Below, piece by piece: positions 1 through 5,633 of a DNA stretch of 8,426 nucleotides (position 1 is the first letter of the stretch; each line of letters opens with the position of its first letter). The stretch spans positions 8,268 through 16,693 of the forward strand of contig DUHG01000151.1 in the NCBI GenBank assembly GCA_013330975.1, given 5' to 3'. The DNA is from Candidatus Bathyarchaeota archaeon. GTDB taxonomy: Archaea > Thermoproteota > Bathyarchaeia > Bathyarchaeales > Bathycorpusculaceae. The position numbers and the translations under genes are program-made. Below the pieces are notes generated by a model. The model made no database searches. It was not told the origin of the DNA and was given only the letters and a program-made list of their open reading frames with translations.

Positions 1-119
1 AAGTAGGGTCTTGCGATTTTCTCGGCGAATTCGGTGAGCAAAGAGGCTGGGACGCTGTGGAGTGTCAGGTTTACGAGCAGGTCGGTTTCCAACGCGAGGG
101 CTTGTGTCTTCTTTTTCAT
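1..119 (-). CDS. N-terminal part of an unrecognised protein, cut by the window edge
   Basis: An ATG at 119 on the minus strand opens a frame that runs without a stop to the edge of the window, giving 39 complete codons. The peptide begins MKKKTQALALETDLLV and continues with a helical stretch rich in Leu, Ala and Glu. Composition is that of a soluble protein, with no signal peptide or membrane segment in the visible part. I do not recognise the family. No strong ribosome site is visible; AT-rich boxes on the minus strand near 156-167 and 181-189 could be its promoter. The plus-strand frame over the same bases gives an implausible protein, so this strand is preferred. The call rests on composition and an uninterrupted frame only. 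Confidence 0.5.
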   Translation of the reverse strand, partial: MKKKTQALALETDLLVNLTLHSVPASLLTEFAEKIARPY

Positions 120-342
120 GTCGGTTCACTTGGGGCTCACGCCTCTGGCGGAAACCGTTAAAAAAGAAGGTGCCGCAGCGACCTTTAAGCACCGGCGAGA
201 GAGCTTAGTTAAAGTGAACATATGTGCAGCAGAATAGACCTCCTGCGAAATCGGCTTCAACTTTTTGCTAGAAAAGGGGAATCAGACAGCAGGCGAGACC
301 ACTGGTGAGTTCGCTCTTTCAACATGAATTGCCCATCCTGCA

Positions 343-354
343 AAGCCTTAAAGC
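343..354 (+). promoter_or_regulatory. TATA-like box ahead of the hemerythrin gene
   Basis: The sequence CCTTAAAGC lies about 38 bases upstream of the ATG at 388 and 29 bases upstream of an in-frame GTG at 379. No Shine-Dalgarno site is visible, so a very short leader is likely. Inferred from spacing alone. Confidence 0.35.
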
Positions 355-387
355 GCCGAGAGGTATTTCTTCTCAGCAGTGTCTCCT

Positions 388-921
388 ATGTTGCCCGTAG
401 ATATTCTGATCAGCGAACATCGCTTGATCGAGAAAATGGTTGGCATCTTGGAAAGAGAAATCAACAAAACCGTAGCCACTCGCAGTTTTGATCTCAACTT
501 CATTGCGGCAGTGGTAGATTTCTTCAGAACCTATGTGGACAGGTACCATCATGGAAAAGAAGAAGGGGGCCTCTTCAAGGCGCTTTCAAACAAGAGGCTT
601 TCAGATGCTGACCACAAGATGATGCTTGAGTTGGAGGAGGAACATGCCTTTGCAAGAAAGACCGTGAAAAGTCTCGAAAGCGCAAGAGAAGAATATGCAG
701 CAGGAAAAGAGGAAGAGCTGAACATGATAAGCGACCTGCTGAAAATGCTTGCTGCGTTATACCCGAGCCACATATGCAAGGAGGATGAACAGTTCTTCAT
801 CCCATGCATGAATTACTTCACCCAAGACGAGCAAAAAACCATGCTTGACGACTTCATGGAATTTGACAGAAACTTCACTATCAACAGTTACAAAAGAATA
901 GTTGAGGAGCTCGGCTCGTAA
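388..921 (+). CDS. Hemerythrin-like HHE cation-binding protein
   Basis: A 177-residue, all-helical protein of the hemerythrin/HHE family, which binds a di-iron (or other metal) centre in a four-helix bundle and is used for O2, NO or redox sensing, or iron handling. Candidate ligands appear in order: His11 (SEHRLIEKM), His54-His55 and Glu58-59 (YHHGKEE), His86 preceded by three Glu (LEEEHAF), and His128 with Glu132 (HICKEDEQFF). The length matches stand-alone members of about 180 residues, and there is no membrane segment or fused signalling domain, so it is probably cytoplasmic. ATG 388 is preferred because the family usually starts just before this motif; an in-frame GTG at 379 would add three residues. 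There is no Shine-Dalgarno site. A 301-base gap separates it from the cupin gene, so it is probably transcribed alone. The exact ligand or signal cannot be read from sequence. Confidence 0.88.
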   Translation: MLPVDILISEHRLIEKMVGILEREINKTVATRSFDLNFIAAVVDFFRTYVDRYHHGKEEGGLFKALSNKRLSDADHKMMLELEEEHAFARKTVKSLESAREEYAAGKEEELNMISDLLKMLAALYPSHICKEDEQFFIPCMNYFTQDEQKTMLDDFMEFDRNFTINSYKRIVEELGS

Positions 922-1155
922 CCGCGATACCGCTTTGTAGTTTGCGTAGAAGCCCATCTTAGCCAGCCAGCTCCCCCCTTAATTCAGCCACATTTTTCCA
1001 AAATGAGCTTAACTTGAAGGGTTAAAATTCGTTGGGATGCGGACAGAAGTATGTCTCTTTCGGAGCAGCTTGCATTCAGGATTTAAGATTTTTCAGCGTT
1101 GATTGAAGTGAGATTGACCCAGAAAAAAGGGGAAATTTGCGGGAGAAATCTCAGG

Positions 1156-1169
1156 CGAACCTTAAAATG
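1156..1169 (+). promoter_or_regulatory. TATA/BRE-like promoter of the cupin gene
   Basis: CGAACCTTAAAATGG contains a TATA-like core preceded by purines resembling a BRE. Transcription would start near 1190, leaving a leader of about 30 bases, enough to hold the Shine-Dalgarno site at 1211-1217. Confidence 0.45.
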
Positions 1170-1210
1170 GATTTGTCGCTTATTCAAAAGTGATTTTGCA
1201 CTCGTGCCGT

Positions 1211-1217
1211 AGGTGAT
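1211..1217 (+). promoter_or_regulatory. Strong Shine-Dalgarno site (AGGTGAT) of the cupin gene
   Basis: AGGTGAT is fully complementary to the archaeal 16S 3' end (ATCACCT) and ends five bases before the ATG at 1223. It fixes the start and contrasts with the near-leaderless genes elsewhere in the window. Confidence 0.7.
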
Positions 1218-1222
1218 AGGAA

Positions 1223-1483
1223 ATGAAACCTAAAGTCAAAAAACCGACATCAGAAGAAAAACAAGAAGCCGAAAGCTGGCCAATATGGGAAAAAGAAGAA
1301 TTAGCATTTCCCTGGGAATACGACGAAAAGGAGACATGTCTAATCCTCAAGGGAAAAGCGGTCGTGAAATGCCCAGAAGGAACGGTGGAGTTCGGCGCAG
1401 GCGACTATGTGGTTTTTCCCCAAGGGCTAAAATGCACATGGGACATAAAAGATAGAATAAGGAAACATTACAAATTCGGATAA
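1223..1483 (+). CDS. Small single-domain cupin protein
   Basis: An 86-residue protein that is almost entirely one cupin beta-barrel, most like the Cupin_3/EutQ-type small cupins. Recognisable blocks are WPIWEKEELAFPWEYDEKE (about residues 19-37), the strand LILKGKAVVKCPEGTVEFGAGDYVVFPQGL (two cupin half-motifs, about 40-69) and the C-terminal CTWDIKDRIRKHYKFG. The usual metal-binding cupin His/Glu set is largely missing: the first half-motif has no HxH, and the GDYVVFP turn carries no His. It may therefore bind a ligand without a catalytic metal. It is cytoplasmic, with no signal sequence. The start is supported by the AGGTGAT site five bases upstream. The HEAT-like gene follows after 63 bases on the same strand. 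Substrate unknown; the fold assignment is confident. Confidence 0.87.
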   Translation: MKPKVKKPTSEEKQEAESWPIWEKEELAFPWEYDEKETCLILKGKAVVKCPEGTVEFGAGDYVVFPQGLKCTWDIKDRIRKHYKFG

Positions 1484-1546
1484 AACTATCCCTCAACGTT
1501 GGATTTTTCAATCGACAAATTGACTTGAACTCAAGGTTTCCGAAAA

Positions 1547-2251
1547 ATGGACAATAAGGAAGAATACCGTCAAACAATCAAAGAAACAAAACCTGAGAAA
1601 CCAAACAGATTAGACCATTCTAACCAGTCTTTGCTTTCTCCACTTCAACGTTTCAAGAAGAGCATGGAAGTCAATTACGAAAAGTGGCATGATGGTATAG
1701 GATACGATATAGATGCAATAAAACTAGCTTCTCCAACCGAACGCAGGGCAATCGAGCAATTATTAATCCAACATAGTCCGCGCGACTGGCGAGACGTCGA
1801 AGCCCTTGCCGAAATCAACACAAAAAGAGCCCGAGAAACAATTAAGAACACGATGAAGGACCCAAATTCAGATGTCCGAGCAGCAGTTACAAGATTTGCC
1901 CCCACCTTGGTAACAGACAGTGAACGAAGCCAATCTGTTATAGAAGCCCTGCGACATGCAGAAGTATTCAGCGGTCTCTCACATATGCTTGACGACATAG
2001 AGAAATATCATCCAAATGAAGTCAGGGAAGCACTCATAACGGGTATACTGAGCCGAGAAGGTGATGTTGCAGTCCTTTTCGCAGCAATGCTCTTCCATCT
2101 GTACGGAAAGGCAAAGGAAGTCTTCGACATGAAGCAGCGCCCCTTATTTCTGCTCTTTAGCACAGAAAACAGAGAGGAACGGGTGAAAGCATTCCGAAGG
2201 CTATGCGAGCAACTTGACATTGACGCTGAAAAATATCTTGCATCTAAATAG
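1547..2251 (+). CDS. HEAT-repeat-like helical protein
   Basis: A 234-residue soluble alpha-helical protein. After a polar, Lys/Glu-rich and probably disordered N-terminus (about residues 1-38) comes the block MEVNYEKWHDGIGYDIDAIK. It is followed by paired helices resembling HEAT/armadillo units: WRDVEALAEINTKRAREIIK-like at about 81-102, DPNSDVRAAVTRFAPTLV at 105-122, then two more units to about 190. The repeats VEALAEINTKRARE and DVRAAVTRFAP are typical of HEAT scaffolds that mediate protein binding. From memory, similar proteins starting near the YEKWHDGIGYD block occur in bacteria, so Met40 (base 1664) is an alternative start and transfer is possible. No enzyme motif is visible. There is no good ribosome site at 1547. 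It may be co-transcribed with the cupin gene or have its own leaderless promoter. Partner unknown. Confidence 0.72.
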   Translation: MDNKEEYRQTIKETKPEKPNRLDHSNQSLLSPLQRFKKSMEVNYEKWHDGIGYDIDAIKLASPTERRAIEQLLIQHSPRDWRDVEALAEINTKRARETIKNTMKDPNSDVRAAVTRFAPTLVTDSERSQSVIEALRHAEVFSGLSHMLDDIEKYHPNEVREALITGILSREGDVAVLFAAMLFHLYGKAKEVFDMKQRPLFLLFSTENREERVKAFRRLCEQLDIDAEKYLASK

Positions 2252-2394
2252 GCTTAAAACAGAGTGCTCTCTTCACAATCACTATGCCTTTTCAAAAAAA
2301 CAAAATTCTAAACAAAAATGGAGTTTTAGGGTGACATCTCCACTTGCAGGGGATTTAACTCCCATCTCCCCCGCTTATCTTCCGAATCCACAGA

Positions 2395-2622
2395 CTATTT
2401 GGGTTTCTTGAAGATCTTTCCGCCGTCGTGGTATTCCCCGTGGCGTGTTCCTAGCACTGAGTGGCGCCATCTTCCGTTATCCACTTCTTTCTTCGATGTG
2501 CGTGGTAAATTAGTTTGATGGGAAAAGCTACCAAATTACTTCGCGCGCACTAAGTCTATTTTATGCTCGTGGTTGCCGAGTTGTTGCTCTAAGTTGAAAG
2601 CCCGCACTGTGGTCCATAGCAA
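2395..2622 (-). pseudogene. Possible decayed small gene with one in-frame TAA
   Basis: On the minus strand a single frame runs 76 codons from TTG 2622 to TAG 2395, broken once by TAA at 2536-2538. The first part reads MLWTTVRAFNLEQQLGNHEH and ends in LVRAK. The second part ends GRWRHSVLGTRHGEYHDGG followed by KIFKKPK. Both halves have protein-like composition. An alternative is an independent 29-residue ORF starting at GTG 2484. I do not recognise either peptide. The 5' end overlaps the TATA box of the opposite-strand membrane gene, which argues against a functional gene. This could be chance. Confidence 0.22.
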
Positions 2623-2632
2623 AATTTAAATT
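2620..2632 (+). promoter_or_regulatory. TATA-like promoter of the membrane protein-arsM transcript
   Basis: AAAATTTAAATT is the strongest AT box upstream of 2671. Expected transcription start is about 2653-2656, giving a leader of some 15 bases without a Shine-Dalgarno site. No separate promoter is evident ahead of arsM, so this one probably serves both genes. Confidence 0.5.
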
Positions 2633-2670
2633 CTTGCATAGATGTGACTGACCTATAATGGGTGTTCTAT

Positions 2671-3279
2671 ATGGGTCTCGGTTGGAAGGACTGGCATCGA
2701 AGCGATATGATCTACGGCATTCTCGTTCCCTTGCTGGTAGTTTTGCTGATAGTGGGGATTTCACAACTGGGCAGGCTCGTTGGTGGGGGGTTTGAGGGAG
2801 CGGGAGGCATTATCATTGGAATTACCATGGAACTTCAGGAGCTTGTTCTGATCGTTGCGGTTCCGTTAATCTTGGGTTTGGTTTGGAATAGGTGGGCAGG
2901 TGGGGCTTCAGGGTTTTTAATGGGGGGTTTTTATGCGCTATATTGGGCTGACAGCATGCATTCGCTTCGAGGCTCTGGCACAATTCTACTTGCATATGTT
3001 CTGAGCCCTATGTTGATCGGCTACATGGCTGGAGCTTTGAACAAAGGCTCGGAGGATTTTCGCAGGCTCCTCATCTCGGGAGTTGTCGCCGCAACCATTG
3101 GAGGGATTGTGCTTTTCGGAGTATTTCAGCTTTCTTCGGTAAATGTGGTCACTGGCTGGTATGGTTTCTTGCTTTCGGTGCTTCCTCGCGCGGCCTGCGG
3201 GGCTATAGTAGCTGTGATAGCGAAAGTTTTCGTATGGTATGGCATTTCAGCCAACAAAAAACCAAATCCTTTGTATTAA
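2671..3279 (+). CDS. Six-helix membrane protein of unknown function, upstream of arsM
   Basis: A 202-residue polytopic membrane protein. Hydrophobic segments lie at about residues 14-33, 57-73, 77-94, 103-123, 133-154 and 163-189, suggesting six helices. It is Gly-rich, including LGRLVGGGFEGAGGIIIG between helices 1 and 2, and has a charged cytoplasmic-looking loop LNKGSEDFRRL before helix 5. Size and helix number recall small transporter S-components or permease-like proteins, but I recognise no family signature and see no Cys expected of arsenite channels apart from one near the C-terminal helix. The start is taken at ATG 2671; an in-frame GTG lies at 2662. It ends 20 bases before arsM on the same strand, so the two are probably one transcript. 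A link to arsenic or methylated arsenic transport is inference from position only. Confidence 0.75.
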   Translation: MGLGWKDWHRSDMIYGILVPLLVVLLIVGISQLGRLVGGGFEGAGGIIIGITMELQELVLIVAVPLILGLVWNRWAGGASGFLMGGFYALYWADSMHSLRGSGTILLAYVLSPMLIGYMAGALNKGSEDFRRLLISGVVAATIGGIVLFGVFQLSSVNVVTGWYGFLLSVLPRAACGAIVAVIAKVFVWYGISANKKPNPLY

Positions 3280-3285
3280 CCAAAC

Positions 3286-3290
3286 AGGAG
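3286..3290 (+). promoter_or_regulatory. Shine-Dalgarno site (AGGAG) fixing a GTG start for arsM
   Basis: AGGAG ends nine bases before GTG 3300. The nearby ATG at 3298 reads straight into TGA, so GTG is the only sensible start. Confidence 0.65.
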
Positions 3291-3299
3291 ATTTGAAAT

Positions 3300-4127
3300 G
3301 TGAAAGAAGAAAAAGTCAAGAAGACAGTTAGAAACCGCTACGCCAAGATCGCCAAAACCAATGGTTCTTGCTGTTCATCAAGCGTGAGCTGCTGTTCAGA
3401 CTCAGTGGAAGACCAACTCAGCAAGATGATTGGTTATAGCGAAGATGAGATGAACGAGGTCCCAGAGGGGGCGAATCTCGGTCTTGGTTGCGGCAATCCA
3501 ACCGCGTTGGCTTCTCTGAGAGAGGGTGAAAGAGTCCTGGACTTGGGATCGGGGGCAGGCTTTGATTGCTTCTTAGCAGCCAAGAAAGTTGGCAAGCGAG
3601 GAAAAGTAATTGGCGTTGATATGACGCCAGAAATGCTCGACAAAGCACGCAAGAACGCCAAGAAAGGCAAGTACACAAACGTTGAGTTTAGGCTTGGAGA
3701 AATTGAAAACCTGCCACTAGCAGACAATTCAGTGGACGTCATAATCTCAAACTGCGTGATCAACCTGGCACCCAACAAGAAACGTGTATTTGAAGAAGCC
3801 TTCAGGGTTCTTGCCCCAAAAGGGCGCCTCATGGTTTCTGACATCGTTCTGTTGAAAGAACTGCCTGAAGCAGTCAAGAAGAATGTTGAAGCTTATTCCA
3901 GCTGCATATCGGGGGCGGAACTCAAAGACAAGTATCTTGGTCTGGTCAAGAAAGCGGGATTCCAAGAAGTGAAAATCCTGCAGGAAAAAACCTACCCTCT
4001 CGAATTCATAATTAGCGAACCTGAAGCAGAAGAAGCCATAAACCGCTTGGGGATGACGCAACAAGAAGTAGGAGAAGTGGCCAACACAATATTGAGCATT
4101 AGTGTTTCAGCTTTGAAGCACAGTTAA
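3300..4127 (+). CDS. arsM: Arsenite S-adenosylmethionine methyltransferase ArsM
   Basis: A 275-residue cytoplasmic class I methyltransferase that transfers methyl groups from S-adenosylmethionine to As(III), giving methylated and partly volatile arsenicals. The N-terminus has [10 protein letters not shown] and the Cys-rich run [10 protein letters not shown] (Cys24, 25, 31, 32) seen in prokaryotic ArsM. GLGCGNP carries Cys64. The SAM site is [16 protein letters not shown] (79-94), followed by the acidic [13 protein letters not shown] (105-117). SNCVINL carries Cys152, and YSSCISGA carries Cys202. Cys64, Cys152 and Cys202 match the conserved arsenic-binding cysteines of studied ArsM enzymes, so the active site looks intact. 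A C-terminal region of about 60 residues follows. It probably shares a transcript with the upstream membrane protein. Its stop codon interlocks with that of the convergent gene at 4124. Confidence 0.95.
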   Translation: MKEEKVKKTVRNRYAKIAKTNGSCCSSSVSCCSDSVEDQLSKMIGYSEDEMNEVPEGANLGLGCGNPTALASLREGERVLDLGSGAGFDCFLAAKKVGKRGKVIGVDMTPEMLDKARKNAKKGKYTNVEFRLGEIENLPLADNSVDVIISNCVINLAPNKKRVFEEAFRVLAPKGRLMVSDIVLLKELPEAVKKNVEAYSSCISGAELKDKYLGLVKKAGFQEVKILQEKTYPLEFIISEPEAEEAINRLGMTQQEVGEVANTILSISVSALKHS

Positions 4128-4471
4128 GCTGTCCAGAAAGAAAAAACGTCAATTTTCTCTTCCTTAAACTGTTCCTTCAAGATGGTCTTGACCTCGTCTT
4201 CGTCCAAGTGAAGAATTCCATTCCTATCGCTGTGGAGAGGTATCCCCGTTTCCCTCAGGGCTTCACCCTTTGGCGAGTCAAGGAAGATATAGTAACGTCT
4301 TTCGTAAAGCATTATCAGCCTAAGGATTGTAAGTTCTTTGTTTGGCGAAAACCCGTTTTGTTCAAGGATGAATACAATTGATCGAGGTTTCTTCTCTCTG
4401 ACCAAGCGTTTGAATTCTTCCCAGCTTCTAATTCTCATGTGCCCTTCGCTCATCGTTTTCTCTTCCTTCAT
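4124..4471 (-). CDS. Small protein of unknown function, third gene of the fdx-arsC operon
   Basis: A 115-residue soluble protein I do not recognise. It begins with a charged helix ([18 protein letters not shown], about residues 13-30) and alternates predicted strands and helices ([45 protein letters not shown]). It ends FSFWTA. There are no cysteines, so it is unlikely to bind arsenic through thiols. Its ATG directly abuts the arsC stop with no gap, pointing to translational coupling. A second ATG at 4453 has an AGGAAG-like site eight bases upstream and would give 109 residues. Position in the operon suggests a role in arsenate handling or in partnering ArsC, but that is inference. Its stop shares bases with the arsM stop. 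Confidence 0.72.
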   Translation of the reverse strand: MKEEKTMSEGHMRIRSWEEFKRLVREKKPRSIVFILEQNGFSPNKELTILRLIMLYERRYYIFLDSPKGEALRETGIPLHSDRNGILHLDEDEVKTILKEQFKEEKIDVFSFWTA

Positions 4472-4885
4472 TTATCGCAAGAGTGATTCTTTATCTTCAT
4501 CCGCTATTAGCTTCTGTATTCTTCGTTCAACTTCGTCTCTGATTTCTCGTACTTTTTCAATTGGTTTACCTTTTGGGTCTTCAAGCTTCCATTCAACAGT
4601 AGGCTTAAAGAACGGGCCGGGGCAAATACCCTCTTCGTTACAGCCCATCGTAACGATCAAGTCTGCTTCTTGGACCATTTCAAAAGTGAGTAAATTCGGC
4701 TTGCTAATTGAGATATCGATGCTTTTCTCTTTCATAACTTCTACGACAATGGGGTTCACTCGATCGGCGGGTTTGTTCCCAGCACTGGATACTATGATTT
4801 TGTCTTTTCCGTACTCTGCAGCAAAAGCCGCTGCCATCTGACTTCTACCTGCATTCTCAGTGCAGACAAACAGGATCTTTTTCAT
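4472..4885 (-). CDS. arsC: Arsenate reductase ArsC, low-molecular-weight phosphatase type
   Basis: A 137-residue cytoplasmic enzyme reducing arsenate to arsenite. The phosphatase-like P-loop VCTENAGRSQMA gives nucleophile Cys8 and Arg14 (CX5R). The second redox pair is in TMGCNEEGICPGPF, Cys82 and Cys88, corresponding to the cysteine relay of thioredoxin-coupled ArsC such as that of Staphylococcus plasmid pI258. WKLEDPKGK supplies Asp103 as the likely general acid. Presence of all three cysteines separates it from plain tyrosine phosphatases. Length is normal for the family. The ATG overlaps the ferredoxin stop (ATGA), and the next gene begins directly after its own stop, so the three genes form one translationally coupled operon. 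The reductant is not evident: no thioredoxin gene is in the window, but a ferredoxin is immediately upstream. Confidence 0.95.
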   Translation of the reverse strand: MKKILFVCTENAGRSQMAAAFAAEYGKDKIIVSSAGNKPADRVNPIVVEVMKEKSIDISISKPNLLTFEMVQEADLIVTMGCNEEGICPGPFFKPTVEWKLEDPKGKPIEKVREIRDEVERRIQKLIADEDKESLLR

Positions 4886-5214
4886 TGTGTTCCGCCTGGT
4901 TTCATTTTCCCTTTTTCGAGGGGATAGAACTTTCTCAGTTCTTCAATTATGCTCCTCGTCTCTTTCTTGGACTGATGTTTGATGGCGCCAGCAGGACAGA
5001 TTGCATCGCAACCGCTGCAGAGTACCACGCAGTTGTTTGGTTTTTTCACGACGGGAATTTTCTTGCCGTCTTTCTCTTCAAATTCGAATGTTCCCAGCGT
5101 GCAGTATTCTACGCATTTTCCGCAGCTGATGCATTTATCATAACTTATAGTAGGATGCCAGGGGATTTTGCTTCGCGGGATGCCATGCCAGTTTTCTTCA
5201 GTTATTTTGGCGAC
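4882..5214 (-). CDS. 2[4Fe-4S] ferredoxin-like protein, start codon unclear or frame broken
   Basis: A frame of about 110 residues encoding an electron-transfer protein with two [4Fe-4S] clusters. After ITEENWHGIPRSKIPWHPT comes the first cluster motif CISCGKCVEYC (CX2CX2CX3C). A linker FEFEEKDGKKIPVVKK follows, then the second cluster CVVLCSGCDAICPAG (CX3CX2CX3CP), and a basic helical tail ending KMKPGGTQ. The frame is open from TAA 5227-5229 but contains no ATG, GTG or TTG before the clusters. I placed the start at GTC 5214, where the peptide would read (V)AKITEENW; ATA 5205 is another possibility. ATG 5237 lies 25 bases from the TATA box but in another frame, and joins this one by a -1 shift at CCAAAATAA (5216-5203 region). 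The TGA stop overlaps the arsC ATG. It may donate electrons for arsenate reduction, by inference. Confidence 0.8.
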   Translation of the reverse strand, partial: VAKITEENWHGIPRSKIPWHPTISYDKCISCGKCVEYCTLGTFEFEEKDGKKIPVVKKPNNCVVLCSGCDAICPAGAIKHQSKKETRSIIEELRKFYPLEKGKMKPGGTQ

Positions 5215-5257
5215 CTTCTTGTTGGGTTATGTAACATGAGGTCTTATTCATAGCAAC

Positions 5258-5268
5258 TTTTAAATATT
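5258..5268. promoter_or_regulatory. Shared TATA-like box between arsR and the ferredoxin operon
   Basis: TTTTAAATATT is nearly symmetrical and can be read as TATA on both strands. It lies about 29 bases from arsR ATG 5291 to the right and 25 bases from ATG 5237 to the left, both right for short-leader or leaderless archaeal transcripts. It is the only strong AT box in the divergent region. Whether one or two promoters exist cannot be told from sequence. Confidence 0.55.
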
Positions 5269-5279
5269 GTTCTCGATAT

Positions 5280-5298
5280 ACGGTCAAAGCATGACCGT
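5280..5298. promoter_or_regulatory. Candidate ArsR operator: perfect 7-bp inverted repeat over the arsR start
   Basis: ACGGTCA-aagca-TGACCGT is a perfect inverted repeat with 7-base arms and a 5-base spacer. It covers the expected transcription start and the ATG at 5291, about 20 bases downstream of the TATA box. A dimeric winged-helix repressor bound here would block polymerase recruitment or escape. The position makes it a likely autoregulatory site of ArsR. No second copy was seen ahead of arsM or the ferredoxin gene. Confidence 0.5.
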
Positions 5299-5617
5299 GA
5301 AACCTGAAATCCCCAACAGGTTCAAGTCCACAGTCTTCTACGCTCTCTCCGATCCAATAAGGCTTGAAATAGTATCTTACTTACGCGGAGGAGAGAAATG
5401 CGTTTGTGAAATAGTTCCCCACCTGAATCTTGTCCAGCCGCTTGTTTCGCGGCACTTGAAAATCCTAAAAGACGTGGGAATTGTCAGGTTCCGAAAGGAT
5501 GGGACAAAAAGACTGTATTCGATTGTCGACGCGCGTATACACAATGTTGTTGATGCCTTAACGTCTGAGCTTGTCAGTGCTTTGACAAGACAAGTTGTGG
5601 ATCAAATGATCTGCTAA
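5291..5617 (+). CDS. arsR: ArsR-family arsenic-responsive repressor
   Basis: A 108-residue winged-helix repressor that binds operator DNA as a dimer and releases it on binding As(III) or Sb(III). ALSDPIRLEIVSYLRGGEKC starts the helix-turn-helix domain. KCVCEIVPHL (about residues 36-45) is the classic metal-binding site of the ELCVCDL type, with Cys37 and Cys39. The recognition helix is QPLVSRHLKILKDVGIV (49-65), and the wing is FRKDGTKRLYSI (67-78). A last Cys108 ends the protein and may complete the site. ATG 5291 is preferred: it sits about 29 bases from the TATA box, and an upstream in-frame TTG at 5267 would start within that box. It stands divergent from the fdx-arsC operon and 3-16 bases ahead of the acr3 remnant. 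It probably represses itself through the inverted repeat at its start. Confidence 0.95.
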   Translation: MTVKPEIPNRFKSTVFYALSDPIRLEIVSYLRGGEKCVCEIVPHLNLVQPLVSRHLKILKDVGIVRFRKDGTKRLYSIVDARIHNVVDALTSELVSALTRQVVDQMIC

Positions 5618-5633
5618 GACGTGGAACAGAGGC

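Larger units (their letters stand above)
922..1222. other. Intergenic stretch between hemerythrin and cupin genes
   Basis: All frames on both strands are broken by frequent stops and no RNA gene is evident. The right end carries the cupin promoter and ribosome site. Further AT-rich TATA-like stretches occur near 1018-1028 and 1079-1088, with no gene to attach them to. Confidence 0.5.
2252..2661. other. Intergenic stretch with possible gene remains
   Basis: No intact gene of convincing length is seen on either strand. The stretch holds the interrupted minus-strand frame at 2395-2622, a short dyad GGGATTTAACTCCC near 2350-2363, and at its right end the promoter of the membrane protein. No tRNA-like fold or tandem repeat was found by eye. 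Confidence 0.45.

Noticed and set aside
34..237. Plus-strand frame of 67 codons
   Set aside because: Implausible composition and opposite to the more protein-like minus-strand frame starting at 119.
324..400. Short frame starting MNCPSCKALK, resembling a zinc-ribbon beginning
   Set aside because: Only one CxxC pair; the frame runs into the hemerythrin gene out of phase and shows no further zinc motif.
2340..2380. Dyad GGGATTTAACTCCC considered as an insertion-element end
   Set aside because: Arms of only four bases, no partner copy and no transposase in the window.
4338..4841. Plus-strand frame of 167 codons, Ser/Phe-rich
   Set aside because: Antisense shadow of arsC and the small downstream gene.
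4885..5253. Plus-strand frame of 122 codons, Phe-rich
   Set aside because: It is the antisense of the ferredoxin, whose eight cluster cysteines make the minus strand clearly the coding one.
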